Part shown: positions 9,901 to 19,936 of the stretch, piece after piece | Numbering within the stretch: position 1 is the stretch's first letter | How the letters are laid out: each line of letters begins with the position of its first letter | Source of the DNA: an uncultured Burkholderiales bacterium | Lineage (GTDB): Bacteria; Pseudomonadota; Gammaproteobacteria; Burkholderiales; Thiobacillaceae | NCBI GenBank assembly: GCA_937949525.1 | Contig: CALEDT010000024.1 | Location: 1 to 64,000 of the forward strand | Length of the DNA: 64,000 nucleotides | Reading direction: 5' to 3' | Notes under the pieces: generated by a model | The model's database searches: none | What the model saw: only the letters and a program-made list of their open reading frames with translations | Told to the model about the DNA's origin: nothing | Made by a program: the position numbers and the translations under genes

Positions 9901-12648
9901 TCAGGCGGCTTCGGCCAGCAGTTTCTGGGCCTCGGCCTTCTGCGTGCTGTCACCCTCACCCATCACTTCCTGAAGGATCTCGCGCGCGCCTTCGTGATCG
10001 CCCATTTCCAGGTAGGCCCGAGCCAGATCCAGCTTGGTTTCCACCTCCTCGCGCAGTTCCGCGTCGATCGCATCCTCGCCGGCCGCCGGGGCACCGGCGA
10101 TTTGATCGGGCGACGGAACTTCAGGCGGCGCGGCGACGATCTCCGCTTCGAATTCCGGCACCGGCTCCGGCAACGGCTCCTCCGCCATGGGCGCTTCCAC
10201 CTCGAGCACGCCAAAGTCCGGCGCGGCGCGCTCCTCCTCGGTCGGCAATGCGAAGTCGAGACCGCTCTGCGGCATCGCCGGCACCGCCTCGGCGGGAACA
10301 CCGAGTTCGACATCCGCCGCGAAATCGTCGACCGCAAGCGCCTCGGTGGCCGGGGCGACAGGCGGCTCCGGCGCGGTTTCCAGTTCCAGATCGATGCCGG
10401 ACAGATCCAGCTTGGGGGGCGCCTCGCCGGCAGGCTGCGGCGGGGGGGCCAGATCGAATTCCAGCAACTCCGCTTCGTCGCTCGGCAGGACCAGGGTGGC
10501 ATCCAAGTCCACGGGCGCCGGCGCGGGTTCCGGCTCCACCGGCGTTGTCGGGAAATCGAGACCGGCATCGGCCACTTCGACCGACGGCTCCGGCTCACGG
10601 ATCGGCGCCGGTTCGACCGGCGCGAAATCGAGGTCGTTGGACCAGTCCATCGCTCGTGGCGCGCCGGTAGTTGGCCCGGCCACGGCACCGGGCGTGGCCG
10701 GGCCCGGCTCGAGCGCCGACCGATCCAGACCGGCCATCAGGTCGTCTGCGGGGCCCGGCTCGGCGCGCGCGGCGCGCTCCACGATCGGCGGCGCGACGGT
10801 AGCCATCGCAGCCGCCGTGACCGCCGCGGCGGCAGGCGCGACGCTCGGTGCCGCAGCCGGCGCAGCGCTCGGCGCCGGCGACGCAGCCACCCGGTACAAC
10901 GGGTTCTCCGCGTCGATGGTCCGCCCCATCTCGGCGGCGCGTTGCCAGACGGGGGTATTCTGCCCACCCAGCGCCGCGTACAACTCGCTGGCCGCGGTCT
11001 CGAAGGCGATGTTGTCCTTGCGCGCGGCGTAGATTTCCAGCAGCTTGAGCGATATCTCGTGACGCCCCGGATCCTTGCCCAGGGCTTCCTTGAGGATTTC
11101 CTCGGCCTGCGCGTCCCGGCCATAGGCCATGTACACCTCGGCCTCGGCGATCGGGTCGACTTCGTGGCTGTCGATCGCGCCCATGCCGAGCCGACTGAAG
11201 TCGGTCAGCAGCATGCTGCCCTCGGTCGCGGCCCCGCCCGGCGCGCCGGCCGCCGGCGCAGTGAACACGGCGCTGTTCTTCAACTCGCCGCCGGTCATGA
11301 TGCTGTCTTCGAACTTGGTCAGGCCCTGGCGTCGGCGGCTGCCCACCATCATCATCCACAGCAGACCGGACAGCAGCACCGCCGCAACCAGGCCGCCGAT
11401 GTACAGCGGGTTGCCGATGAAGGTGGTGAACCAGCTGCTGCCGCTGTCCGGGGGCGGCAGCGAGGACGCCAGCGGCGCTGGTGCAGGCTGGGCCGCCGGC
11501 GCGGGCGGCGGCGCGGCGGCGACGGGCGGAGCCGGCGGCGGTTCCGCCACCACGGCCGCGGGCGGCGGTGCGGCGGCTTCCTGCGTCTTCAGCTCCAACA
11601 GCTTCTGCATGTCCTGCACGGTGCGCTCGAGCTGGTCGACGCGCTCCTGCGCTTCCTTGAGCGCCCTCGCCTTGGCGGCCAGCTCCTCCTCGAGGGACTG
11701 GATCTTCTCCAGGGTCTTGGCATCGGGTTTGCCGACCACACCCGGTTCACCCTTGGACAGACGCAATACATCCTGCGCCGGGGCCGGCGGTGGCGCAGCC
11801 TCCTCGCGGCGCGGCGCGATGCGCCCGGCCGCCGCGTCATCCGCCACCGCCGCCGGCGGCCTGAGCGCCGCGGTATCCGCGACCTGGCGGCGGTAGGCCT
11901 GCCATTCCGCGCCATGGCTGCGCAGCGTGCGCAATGCCTCGCTCTGCGTGTGGGCGCGCACGGTGTCGGCATCGGGCACGCGCAACACCGCGGCGCGATT
12001 GAGCCGGTTCATGTTGTTGCCCTGGAAGGCCTGCGGGTTGGCCTGATACAGGCCCAGCATCATTTGCTCCAGGGTCACGTCGGCGGGCTTTACGCGGCCG
12101 GCGATGCCGCGCAACGTCTCGCCCGCGCGCACCGGGCCGTAGCGCTCGGGTGTCGGCGCTGCGGCCGGCTGTGGCCGCGGCGCATCGACCGGTGTCTCGG
12201 CCTGCGCGATGGGCGGTGCCACACGCGGCGGCGCCTCGGCCGGGGCCACCCGCTTGGGCGGATCGAGCAACACGGTGTATTCCCGAATCAGCCGGCCGGT
12301 CGCCCAATTGAGTTCGACCAGCAGTTCCAGATAGGGGTCTGCCACCGGCGTGGTGGAAGTGATGCGAACCACGGGTTGACCGTTGGCTCGACGATCCACG
12401 CTGAAGCGCAGATTGCCGAGGGCCTCCTGGCGCTCGATACGCGCCTGCCGATAGGCATCCAGACCGGCGAGGCGTGCGCTGAGGTTGGCCAGATCGTCCT
12501 GGCTGACGGAAAGCAGTTCGATCTCGGCGCGTAGCGGCTGCCCGAGCGCGGACTGCACATCGAGCTTGCCCAGACCGGCTGCCTGCGCGCCCCCCCAGCC
12601 GATCAGCAAAGCCAGCAACAACCCGCTGATTTCATTTGGTTTTTTCAT
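9901..12648 (-). CDS. fimV: Pilus assembly / polar-hub protein FimV
   Basis: A 915-residue inner-membrane protein. It has a signal peptide (about 1-23), the conserved FimV N-terminal region, and a LysM-like peptidoglycan-binding segment near GPVRAGETLRGIAG. A coiled coil lies before the membrane span (PLYIGGLVAAVLLSGLLWMM). A very long acidic, Pro/Ala-rich cytoplasmic part follows, ending in the TPR-type FimV C-terminal motif (TKLDLARAYLEMGDHEGA). FimV supports type IV pili and pole organisation in Pseudomonas and Vibrio (HubP). The 113-base gap upstream may hold its promoter, but I could not choose a convincing one. Confidence 0.92.
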   Translation of the reverse strand: MKKPNEISGLLLALLIGWGGAQAAGLGKLDVQSALGQPLRAEIELLSVSQDDLANLSARLAGLDAYRQARIERQEALGNLRFSVDRRANGQPVVRITSTTPVADPYLELLVELNWATGRLIREYTVLLDPPKRVAPAEAPPRVAPPIAQAETPVDAPRPQPAAAPTPERYGPVRAGETLRGIAGRVKPADVTLEQMMLGLYQANPQAFQGNNMNRLNRAAVLRVPDADTVRAHTQSEALRTLRSHGAEWQAYRRQVADTAALRPPAAVADDAAAGRIAPRREEAAPPPAPAQDVLRLSKGEPGVVGKPDAKTLEKIQSLEEELAAKARALKEAQERVDQLERTVQDMQKLLELKTQEAAAPPPAAVVAEPPPAPPVAAAPPPAPAAQPAPAPLASSLPPPDSGSSWFTTFIGNPLYIGGLVAAVLLSGLLWMMMVGSRRRQGLTKFEDSIMTGGELKNSAVFTAPAAGAPGGAATEGSMLLTDFSRLGMGAIDSHEVDPIAEAEVYMAYGRDAQAEEILKEALGKDPGRHEISLKLLEIYAARKDNIAFETAASELYAALGGQNTPVWQRAAEMGRTIDAENPLYRVAASPAPSAAPAAAPSVAPAAAAVTAAAMATVAPPIVERAARAEPGPADDLMAGLDRSALEPGPATPGAVAGPTTGAPRAMDWSNDLDFAPVEPAPIREPEPSVEVADAGLDFPTTPVEPEPAPAPVDLDATLVLPSDEAELLEFDLAPPPQPAGEAPPKLDLSGIDLELETAPEPPVAPATEALAVDDFAADVELGVPAEAVPAMPQSGLDFALPTEEERAAPDFGVLEVEAPMAEEPLPEPVPEFEAEIVAAPPEVPSPDQIAGAPAAGEDAIDAELREEVETKLDLARAYLEMGDHEGAREILQEVMGEGDSTQKAEAQKLLAEAA

Positions 12649-12761
12649 CGCTTAGCCCCTTGTTGGTCCCCGATCCACCACGGCATGGTTGGCCATTGAC
12701 GCCCGATCCGCATGAATTCTCAAGTAGGTCATGGAGTTAGGCGCGCTATTTCAAGGAAATC

Positions 12762-13679
12762 TCACGTTAGCATCGAAGCGACCGGATGATCAATCCAATT
12801 TTCCAGAAGCCGCGCCAGATCGTGCGCTTCCAGCGCCAGCGGGTCGAACACCAGCCAGATGCGAACACGCGTTGCGTCGACCCGAACCCGGCCGACGAAC
12901 ACGTCGCCGCTGCCGTGCGCATCCGTGGCGGGCGACGGATCACCGGCGGGCAGTTCCGCCTCCATCAGGATCACGCCGGGGCACGCGCGCAGTGCCGAAC
13001 GCACCGCGTCCGCCGTCACCGGCGCGTCGACGTGTACATGCAGCGCCAGAGCCGCGCCGTAGACCAGGGGACCCCAGGCCACCGTGAAGGCGGTCGGACA
13101 GGCCGCGTGCAGACGCCGAGCGGACCGGTCCAGAACCTCGTCCAGTTGCGCCAGATGAGGCAGGCTGGCGCGCGGCACCAGGTTGAACGCCACCTGCAGC
13201 GGGAACGCTTCCGGCTCCGGATTTTCCATGTTGAATAGGCCGCGTGTCTGGTTCAGCAGCTCGTCCAATGCGTTGCGGCCGGCATAGGCCACCGGCAAGG
13301 TCAGGAACGCGTCCGCGCCCTGCATCGCCGCGAGCGGGCCGAGCGCGCCGAGCACGCGCGCAACGGCGGCGGCGGGCGCCGGTTCGATGGCATCGAGCGT
13401 CAGCACGCGCGCAGCAGGATGCGCCGCGCGATAGCCATCGGACCAGCGCTGCGCGGCCGCGCTTCGGCTGACCGCCACCACCACATCGGCCCCTTTGAAA
13501 CCCTGGGCCGGGTGACACGGCCAATCCCGGCCACCCAGGCTGACGGAAGTGTCGGCGTCGCCCAGCGTCAACGCGTGCAGATGGTCGACCCGCGTGCCCA
13601 GTTCGTCGAGCCTGGCCAGCAGCGCCTCGGCCAAGGGCTCGTCGGCACCCAGCACAGCCAGTTCGAAGCGCGCGCTCAA
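12762..13679 (-). CDS. usg: USG-1 protein, inactive aspartate-semialdehyde dehydrogenase homologue
   Basis: Paralogue of Asd found next to it in many gammaproteobacteria; its role is unknown. A Rossmann-like N terminus (FELAVLGADEPLA) is followed by a region like the Asd dimerisation domain (TRGLFNMENPEPEAFPLQ). No counterpart of the catalytic Asn-Cys of Asd is seen. The start is taken as TTG at 13679, 5 bases after the asd stop with a GAGG just upstream, giving 305 residues. An in-frame ATG at 13739 would add 20 residues inside asd. Confidence 0.8.
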   Translation of the reverse strand: MSARFELAVLGADEPLAEALLARLDELGTRVDHLHALTLGDADTSVSLGGRDWPCHPAQGFKGADVVVAVSRSAAAQRWSDGYRAAHPAARVLTLDAIEPAPAAAVARVLGALGPLAAMQGADAFLTLPVAYAGRNALDELLNQTRGLFNMENPEPEAFPLQVAFNLVPRASLPHLAQLDEVLDRSARRLHAACPTAFTVAWGPLVYGAALALHVHVDAPVTADAVRSALRACPGVILMEAELPAGDPSPATDAHGSGDVFVGRVRVDATRVRIWLVFDPLALEAHDLARLLENWIDHPVASMLT

Positions 13680-13684
13680 GAGCC

Positions 13685-14797
13685 TCAGCCCTCGAGCAGG
13701 ATGCGCAACATGCGCCGCAGCGGCTCGGCGGCACCCCACAGCAACTGGTCGCCGACGGTGAAGGCGGTGAGGTACTGCGGTCCCATGTTGAGTTTGCGCA
13801 TGCGGCCGACCGGCACGGTCAGCGTGCCGGTGACGGCGGCGGGGGTCAGCTCGCGCATGGTGCGTTCGCGATCGTTGGGCACCACCTTGACCCAGGGGTT
13901 ATGCGCGGCGATCAGGCCGTGGATGTCATCCAGCGGCACGTCGCGCGTCAGCTTGATAGTCAGCGCCTGCGAGTGGCAGCGCATGGCGCCGACACGCACG
14001 CACAGTCCGTCGATGGGAATCGGATTGGCGCTGCGTCCCAGAATCTTGTTGGCCTCGACCTGCGCTTTCCACTCTTCCTTGGACTGGCCGGAGGCGAGCG
14101 CCACGTCGATCCAGGGGATCAGGTTGCCGGCCAGCGGTACCGGCCAGGCATCGAGCGGGTAGTCGCTGGAGCGGATGAAATCGGCCACCTTGCGGTCGAT
14201 CTCCAGGATCGCGGCAGCCGGATCGGCGACGAGGTCGGCGACTTCGGCATGCACCGCGCCCATCTGCTGGATCAGCTCACGCATGTTGCGTGCGCCGGCG
14301 CCGGATGCAGCCTGGTAGGTCATCGGCGAGATCCACTCGATCAGACCCGCATCGAACAGGCCGCCGATGGCCATCAGCATCAGCGACACCGTGCAGTTGC
14401 CGCCGACGTAAGTCTTGACGCCATCGTCCAGGCCCTGCCGGATCACGTCGGCATTGACCGGATCGAGGATGATGATCGCCTCGTCCTTCATGCGCAGCGC
14501 CGAGGCGGCATCGATCCAGTAGCCGTTCCAGCCGGCGGCGCGCAGCCGGGGATAGACGTCGTTGGTGTAGTCGCCGCCCTGACAGGAGATGATCACGTCC
14601 ATCGCCTTCAGGTCGTCGACCGACATCGCATCCTTCAGCGGCGGCACGTCGCGACCGATGTCCGGCCCCTGGCCGCCGACGTTGGAGGTGGTGAAGAACA
14701 CCGGCTCGATCCGATCGAAATCGCGTTCTTCCTTCATGCGGCCCATCAGCACGGAACCCACCATGCCGCGCCAGCCGACCAGTCCTACTCGTTTCAT
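13685..14797 (-). CDS. asd: Aspartate-semialdehyde dehydrogenase
   Basis: Reduces aspartyl phosphate to the semialdehyde, the branch point for lysine, threonine, methionine and diaminopimelate. It has 370 residues, with the nucleotide-binding motif [14 protein letters not shown] and the catalytic Cys135 in GGNCTVSLM, as in the E. coli type enzyme. The ATG at 14797 is preceded by GAGG; an upstream in-frame ATG at 14818 lacks one and would only add MIERGNA. The leuB-asd-usg order is conserved. Confidence 0.97.
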   Translation of the reverse strand: MKRVGLVGWRGMVGSVLMGRMKEERDFDRIEPVFFTTSNVGGQGPDIGRDVPPLKDAMSVDDLKAMDVIISCQGGDYTNDVYPRLRAAGWNGYWIDAASALRMKDEAIIILDPVNADVIRQGLDDGVKTYVGGNCTVSLMLMAIGGLFDAGLIEWISPMTYQAASGAGARNMRELIQQMGAVHAEVADLVADPAAAILEIDRKVADFIRSSDYPLDAWPVPLAGNLIPWIDVALASGQSKEEWKAQVEANKILGRSANPIPIDGLCVRVGAMRCHSQALTIKLTRDVPLDDIHGLIAAHNPWVKVVPNDRERTMRELTPAAVTGTLTVPVGRMRKLNMGPQYLTAFTVGDQLLWGAAEPLRRMLRILLEG

Positions 14798-14821
14798 GGC
14801 GTTACCTCGTTCAATCATCGA

Positions 14822-15883
14822 TCACATCGCCGCGACCACCGCGTCGCCCATGCCGGAACAGGACACCCGGGTGGTACCCTCGGTCCAGATGTCGCCGGTG
14901 CGGTAGCCCTGCGCGATCACCCGTTTCACGGCGTTCTCGATGCGCGCCGCCGTGGCTTCGTCGCCGAAGGTGTACTTGAACATCATCGCCAACGACAGGA
15001 TGGTGGCCAGAGGGTTGGCGAGATCCCTGCCGGCGATGTCCGGCGCCGAGCCGTGTATGGGTTCGTACATGCCCTTGCCGTGCTCGTCCAGCGATGCGGA
15101 CGGCAGCATGCCGATGGAACCGGACAGCATGGAGGCGGCATCCGACAGGATGTCGCCGAAGATGTTGCCGGTGACGATGGTGTCGAACTGCTTGGGCGCG
15201 CGCACCAGTTGCATGGCGGCATTGTCGACGTACATGTGGGTCAGCTCGACTTCCGGGTAGTCGCGCGCCACCTCGATCATCACCGCTTTCCACAGTTCCG
15301 AGCATTCCAGCACGTTGGCCTTTTCCACCGAACACAGCCGGCGGCCGCGCTTCATGGCGATGTCGAAGGCAACGTGGGCGACACGGCGCACTTCCGACTC
15401 GGTGTAGAGCATGGTGTTGAAGCCGACGCGCTCGCCGTTCCTGAGCTCGATGCCACGCGGCTGGCCGAAATATACGTCGCCGGTCAGTTCGCGCACGATC
15501 ATGATGTCCAGACCGGCCACCACTTCCGGCTTCAAACTGGAGGCGGACGCCAGTTCCGGATACAACAGCGCCGGCCGCAGATTGGCGAACAGATTGAGCG
15601 CCTTGCGGATGCGCAGCAGGCCGCGCTCGGGGCGCAGCGGCCGGTCCAGCGCGTCGTACTGCGGCCCGCCGACCGCGCCCAGCAGCACGGCATCGGCCTC
15701 GCGCGCCAGCCTTAGCGTTGCCTCCGGCAACGGATCGCCGGCAGCGTCGTAGCCGGCGCCGCCGATGGGCGCGTGTTCCATTTCGATGGCCATGCCGTCG
15801 CCGCGCAGCACGTCCAACACCTTGACCGCCTGCGCGACGATCTCCGGACCGATGCCGTCACCCGGCAATATCGCGAGTTTCAT
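14822..15883 (-). CDS. leuB: 3-isopropylmalate dehydrogenase
   Basis: Oxidative decarboxylation in leucine synthesis, NAD-dependent. The 353-residue protein starts [15 protein letters not shown] after an AAGGA site. It has the substrate and metal-binding ELTGDVYFG and the NAD-binding [14 protein letters not shown]. It lies 9 bases after leuD in the leuC-ecn-leuD-leuB run. Confidence 0.98.
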   Translation of the reverse strand: MKLAILPGDGIGPEIVAQAVKVLDVLRGDGMAIEMEHAPIGGAGYDAAGDPLPEATLRLAREADAVLLGAVGGPQYDALDRPLRPERGLLRIRKALNLFANLRPALLYPELASASSLKPEVVAGLDIMIVRELTGDVYFGQPRGIELRNGERVGFNTMLYTESEVRRVAHVAFDIAMKRGRRLCSVEKANVLECSELWKAVMIEVARDYPEVELTHMYVDNAAMQLVRAPKQFDTIVTGNIFGDILSDAASMLSGSIGMLPSASLDEHGKGMYEPIHGSAPDIAGRDLANPLATILSLAMMFKYTFGDEATAARIENAVKRVIAQGYRTGDIWTEGTTRVSCSGMGDAVVAAM

Positions 15884-15892
15884 GTCGTCCTT

Positions 15893-16531
15893 TCAAACGA
15901 ACAGCCAGGGCGCCTCGACCTTGCGCCGCGATTCGTAGGCCTTGATCTCGTCCGTGTATTGCAAGGTCAGCGCGATATCATCCAGACCGTTGAGCAGGCG
16001 GTGCTTGCGCTCGCCATCGACTTCGAAAGCGATGATCTCGCCGGCCGGTGTGGTGATGGTCTGCGCGGCCAGATCGATGGTCAGCCGATACCCCTCGTGG
16101 GCGAACGTCTCGCGGAACAACCGGTCGACCGTATCCGCCGGCAACACGATGGGCAGCAGACCGTTCTTGAAGCAGTTGTTGTAGAAGATGTCGGCGAACG
16201 ACGGCGCAATCAGCGCGCGGAAGCCATAGTCCTCCAGCGCCCATGGCGCGTGCTCGCGCGACGAGCCGCAGCCGAAATTGTCCCGCGCCAACAGCACCGA
16301 AGCGCCCTGATAACGCGGCTGGTTCAGTACGAAGTCCGGATTGAGCGGGCGTTTGGCGTTATCCATCCCGGGTTCGCCGTGATTCAGATAGCGCCACTCA
16401 TCGAACGCGTTGGGACCGAAGCCGGTCCGCTGGATCGACTTCAGAAACTGTTTTGGAATGATGGCGTCGGTGTCGACGTTGGCGCGATCCAGCGGCGCCA
16501 CCAGGCCATGCAGGGTGGTGAACGGCCTCAT
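15893..16531 (-). CDS. leuD: 3-isopropylmalate dehydratase small subunit
   Basis: Swivelling-domain subunit that pairs with LeuC to isomerise 2- and 3-isopropylmalate. It has 212 residues, with the conserved [16 protein letters not shown] and [14 protein letters not shown]. Its ATG forms an ATGA overlap with the stop of the small lipoprotein gene upstream. Confidence 0.98.
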   Translation of the reverse strand: MRPFTTLHGLVAPLDRANVDTDAIIPKQFLKSIQRTGFGPNAFDEWRYLNHGEPGMDNAKRPLNPDFVLNQPRYQGASVLLARDNFGCGSSREHAPWALEDYGFRALIAPSFADIFYNNCFKNGLLPIVLPADTVDRLFRETFAHEGYRLTIDLAAQTITTPAGEIIAFEVDGERKHRLLNGLDDIALTLQYTDEIKAYESRRKVEAPWLFV

Positions 16532-16686
16532 CGTGTCGATCTCTGGATGGCCTCGCCGGCCTTTTCGATGTCCTGGCCGATGCCACGCATGGTATTGCAG
16601 CCGTACATGGAGAACACCACGCCGACGGCGATGGCGATCAGCGCCAGCTTGACGACACCGAGGATGATCAGATTGCGCGGAGTCAT
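16528..16686 (-). CDS. Entericidin-like small lipoprotein
   Basis: A 52-residue protein. A hydrophobic signal segment ends in a lipobox-like MYGC, so Cys30 would be the lipidated residue. The mature part ([18 protein letters not shown]) matches the entericidin A/B pattern. Entericidins are outer-membrane lipoproteins linked to stress and toxin-antitoxin-like control in enterics, but here the role is unknown. It is joined by ATGA overlaps to leuC upstream and to leuD downstream, so it must be made together with the leucine enzymes. Confidence 0.8.
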   Translation of the reverse strand: MTPRNLIILGVVKLALIAIAVGVVFSMYGCNTMRGIGQDIEKAGEAIQRSTR

Positions 16687-18092
16687 GACAGTACCTCTCT
16701 CACATCGACGAAATGTCCATGGACGGCCGCCGCCGCGGCCATGGCCGGACTGACCAGGTGGGTGCGGCCACCCTGGCCCTGGCGGCCCTCGAAGTTGCGG
16801 TTGGACGTGGAGGCGCAACGTTCGCCGGGCTCCAGCCGATCGGCATTCATCGCCAGGCACATGGAACAGCCGGGTTCGCGCCATTCGAAGCCGGCATCAC
16901 GGAACACGCGATCCAAACCCTCGGCCTCGGCCTGCGCCTTGACCAGGCCCGAGCCGGGCACCACCATGGCCAGACGCACGTTGTCGGCCACCCGGCGACC
17001 ACGCGCCACTGCGGCGGCCTCGCGCAGATCCTCGATGCGCGAATTGGTGCAGGAGCCGATGAACACCTTGTCCACGGCGATGTCGGCGATGGCCGTGCCG
17101 GGCTCGAGACCCATGTAGTGCAGTGCACGTTGCCAATCGGCCTTCCTCACCGCGTCCGGCGCCTCATCCGGGTGGGGCACGCGCGCATCCACCGGCGCCA
17201 CCATTTCCGGCGAGGTGCCCCAAGTCACCTGCGGCAGGATGGCAGCCGCATCCAGCTCGACCACCCGATCGAAGCGGGCCCCCGGGTCGCTGACCAGCGT
17301 GCGCCAGTAGGCCACGGCGCGGTCCCACAGTTCACCCTTGGGCGCGCGCGGACGCCCGCGCAGATAGGCGATGGTGGTGTCGTCCACCGCCACCATGCCG
17401 GCGCGCGCGCCGGCCTCGATGGCCATGTTGCAGATGGTCATGCGGCCTTCCATGGACAGCGCGCGCACCGCCTCGCCAGCGAATTCGATGGCGTAGCCGG
17501 TACCGCCGGCGGTGCCGATGCGGCCGATCACCGCCAGTACCAGATCCTTGGCGGTGACACCGGGCCCCAGACGGCCATCGACGCGCACCAGCAGGGTCTT
17601 GGACTTCTTCTGCCACAGGCACTGCGTGGCCAGCACGTGCTCGACCTCCGAGGTGCCGATGCCGAACGCCAGCGCGGCGAAGGCACCATGCGTGCTGGTA
17701 TGCGAATCGCCGCACACCAGTGTGACACCAGGTTGCGTGAAGCCCTGCTCGGGGCCGATGACGTGGACGATACCCTGGCGACGATCATCCATGCGGAACT
17801 CATCCAGCCCGAACTCGCGGCAATTGGCGTCCAGTGTCTCGACCTGGGTGCGCGACACCGGATCGGCGATGCCGGCGGTGCGGTCCAGTGTCGGGACGTT
17901 GTGGTCCGGCGTCGCCAGCACGCTCGCAACCCGCCAGGGCATGCGGCCATGCAGGCGCAGGCCGTCGAACGCCTGTGGACTGGTGACCTCGTGTACCAGA
18001 TGACGATCGATGTACAACAGCGTCGTACCGTCCGGCGCGACGTGTACCACGTGATCGTCCCAAAGCTTGTCGTAGAGGGTGCGGGGCTGCAT
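16683..18092 (-). CDS. leuC: 3-isopropylmalate dehydratase large subunit
   Basis: Aconitase-family [4Fe-4S] enzyme of leucine synthesis, 469 residues. Cluster ligands are Cys348 (FIGSCTNSR), Cys409 and Cys412 (GCSMC). The start [16 protein letters not shown] is typical. Only 36 bases separate it from the upstream methyltransferase gene, and I see no leader-peptide attenuator, so it may be read from further upstream. Its stop overlaps the entericidin-like gene. Confidence 0.98.
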   Translation of the reverse strand: MQPRTLYDKLWDDHVVHVAPDGTTLLYIDRHLVHEVTSPQAFDGLRLHGRMPWRVASVLATPDHNVPTLDRTAGIADPVSRTQVETLDANCREFGLDEFRMDDRRQGIVHVIGPEQGFTQPGVTLVCGDSHTSTHGAFAALAFGIGTSEVEHVLATQCLWQKKSKTLLVRVDGRLGPGVTAKDLVLAVIGRIGTAGGTGYAIEFAGEAVRALSMEGRMTICNMAIEAGARAGMVAVDDTTIAYLRGRPRAPKGELWDRAVAYWRTLVSDPGARFDRVVELDAAAILPQVTWGTSPEMVAPVDARVPHPDEAPDAVRKADWQRALHYMGLEPGTAIADIAVDKVFIGSCTNSRIEDLREAAAVARGRRVADNVRLAMVVPGSGLVKAQAEAEGLDRVFRDAGFEWREPGCSMCLAMNADRLEPGERCASTSNRNFEGRQGQGGRTHLVSPAMAAAAAVHGHFVDVREVLS

Positions 18093-18128
18093 GCGCGCGG
18101 GGGCGTCGAAAATCGAAAAAGGCAGAAA

Positions 18129-18917
18129 TTATGACACAGCCACGCGCATCCCCGGCGCGCGCCGCTGGCGGACGCGCTCGAACAGGCAGATGGCCGCGGC
18201 AGTGGCGACGTTGAGCGATTCCATGCCGCCCGGCATCGGAATCATAAACGGCGTGGTGCACTGCAGAAGCTCCTCACTCAGGCCCGCACCCTCGTTGCCG
18301 AACAGGAATGCGGCCGGTGCGCGCAGGTCCAGTTGGTACAACTCGCGCGCAGCGCGCAGGCTGGCGGCATAAACCGGCAGCGCCAGCGCCGCGATGGCAT
18401 CGGCCAGCACCACCCGCTCGACAATGTCCAGGCGGAAATGCGCGCCCTGGGCGCCGCGCAAACATTTCGGTGACCAGGCCTCCGCGCAGCCGGCGGACAA
18501 CATCACCGTATCCACGCCCGCAGCCGCGGCGACGCGCAGGATGGCGCCGAGATTGCCGGGATCCTGCACGCGCTCGAGCAACACCGCGCCATCGACCGGG
18601 CGGTCGTGCGCGTTCGGGATGTCGATCTCCGCCAGTATGCCGCTGGGTGTGTCCACCGGGCTCAAGGTCGCGAACAGGGCATCGGTGAGGCACAACGCCG
18701 GCACATCGGGCACCCGCGCCCGCCAGTGCTCGCCACGCGCATCGTGGCTCTGCGCGTATATCAGCCGACGCGGTCGCAATCCGGCCGCGAGCGCCTCGAC
18801 CAACAAATGCTCACCGTCGAGCAAGGTGCGCCGCAAACGGCGACGCTCGCGCACCTCGCTCGCCAACGCGAGCAACGCGCGGTAATCGTCATTGGCGCGT
18901 GAACGGACGGATTTCAC
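18129..18917 (-). CDS. TrmH/SpoU-family RNA 2'-O-ribose methyltransferase
   Basis: SPOUT-fold methyltransferase of about 262 residues. An N-terminal SpoU substrate-binding domain (RRTLLDGEHLLVEAL) is followed by the three knot motifs: LERVQDPGNLGAILR, FLFGNEGAGLSEEL and IPMPGGMESLNVATAAAI. It is an RlmB/TsnR-like enzyme; the exact rRNA or tRNA target cannot be read. The start is chosen as GTG at 18917 because it gives a GTGA overlap with the stop of the upstream gene; ATG 18947 is an alternative that adds ten residues. Confidence 0.88.
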   Translation of the reverse strand: MKSVRSRANDDYRALLALASEVRERRRLRRTLLDGEHLLVEALAAGLRPRRLIYAQSHDARGEHWRARVPDVPALCLTDALFATLSPVDTPSGILAEIDIPNAHDRPVDGAVLLERVQDPGNLGAILRVAAAAGVDTVMLSAGCAEAWSPKCLRGAQGAHFRLDIVERVVLADAIAALALPVYAASLRAARELYQLDLRAPAAFLFGNEGAGLSEELLQCTTPFMIPMPGGMESLNVATAAAICLFERVRQRRAPGMRVAVS

Positions 18918-19780
18918 CGACAAGCCCCAATCGACGCCGGTTGGCATACGCGTCCGTCCACCCACACCGCGCCGGCCAACTGCGCCTGATGCAAACGCAC
19001 GCCGGTGACACGGGCGCCACGCAGCACGGCCTGACGCAGATCGGCGCCGGTGAGATTCGCCCCCGACAGATCGGCGCCACCCAGATCGGCACCGGTGAGG
19101 ATGGCACCGGCCAGATCCGCGTTACGCAGACTCGCGCCGCGCACGAACGCGTAGGCCAGGTCCACCCGCGCCAGCGCGGCGTCGTCGAGATGGGCGCCTT
19201 CCAATAGTGCACCGCGCGCGTGTACCCCCGGCGCGCTGAGCCCCGGCAGGCGGCAGCCGCGCCAGTTCACGCCCGGCGCCAGCGCTGCGGCGCAGTCCGC
19301 GGTGACCGGTGCCACGTCAGGCTGGATCGGCGCCGGCCGCTGCATCATCCAGATCAAGGCTCCCAGCACGGCGATGGCGAACGACGCCAGCGCCAGCAGG
19401 CGCCATGGCAGGGCTCGCTCGCGCTCGGCCCGCAGCATGGCCTCGGTACGCGCATGATCACGCGCGACTGCCGCGCGCAGCACGGCATCGTGCGCCAGCT
19501 CGCCGGGCGCGGGCGCATCGGAATCACCGTCCAGCCAGCGCGCACGCGCACGCCGACGTTCCTCGCGCCACACGGCAGCTTCGGCATCCACCTGCGGCAC
19601 CGTCGGCGGCACTTCGTCGAACTGTGCGCTTTCGGCAATCGTGAGCCAGTCGACCTCATCGAGACTGATCTCCCAATCGGGGGTGATGTCACCCTGCCTC
19701 AAAGCTTCGGCGATCTGCGGCGCGGGAAACGGCCCGTAAACCTTGCCCGCATGGCGGAGAAACCAGAGCGGCTGCGTCAT
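18914..19780 (-). CDS. GYF-like domain and pentapeptide-repeat membrane protein
   Basis: A 288-residue protein. Residues 1-50 (PLWFLRHAGKVYGPFP) resemble a GYF_2 domain, which in bacteria often precedes membrane segments. A charged Arg-rich stretch then leads to one membrane helix (about 148-168, LLALASFAIAVLGALIWMM). The C-terminal part, probably extracytoplasmic, contains A(D/N)LxGA-type pentapeptide repeats such as ADLAGAILTGADLGGADLSG. The start at ATG 19780 has GAGG with 6-base spacing. It is coupled to the SpoU gene. Function unknown; perhaps a protein-binding scaffold. Confidence 0.75.
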   Translation of the reverse strand: MTQPLWFLRHAGKVYGPFPAPQIAEALRQGDITPDWEISLDEVDWLTIAESAQFDEVPPTVPQVDAEAAVWREERRRARARWLDGDSDAPAPGELAHDAVLRAAVARDHARTEAMLRAERERALPWRLLALASFAIAVLGALIWMMQRPAPIQPDVAPVTADCAAALAPGVNWRGCRLPGLSAPGVHARGALLEGAHLDDAALARVDLAYAFVRGASLRNADLAGAILTGADLGGADLSGANLTGADLRQAVLRGARVTGVRLHQAQLAGAVWVDGRVCQPASIGACR

Positions 19781-19884
19781 GCTCATCCTCAAGAGCCCGG
19801 CGACGCGATTGTCGCGCAAAGCGCCGCCCCCGCGGAGCACGTTTCCGATCAGGACGCCCGGCCAACCGGTCGGTCCTGCCACGG

Positions 19885-19913
19885 AAAAAAAGATGCCGCC
19901 CGAAGGCGGCATC
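19885..19913 (-). terminator. Rho-independent terminator of the rhd-tusA-dsrE2 operon
   Basis: On the minus strand GATGCCGCC, loop TTCG and GGCGGCATC form a perfect 9-bp stem followed by seven T residues. It lies 24 bases after the dsrE2 stop and upstream of the pentapeptide gene, so it ends the sulfur operon. Confidence 0.93.
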
Positions 19914-19936
19914 GTCGATACGGCGATGAACCGGTG

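Noticed and set aside
9829-12534. Plus-strand frame of about 900 codons opposite fimV
   Set aside because: Mirror of the GC-rich third positions of fimV; repetitive Arg/Gly/His composition and no domain.
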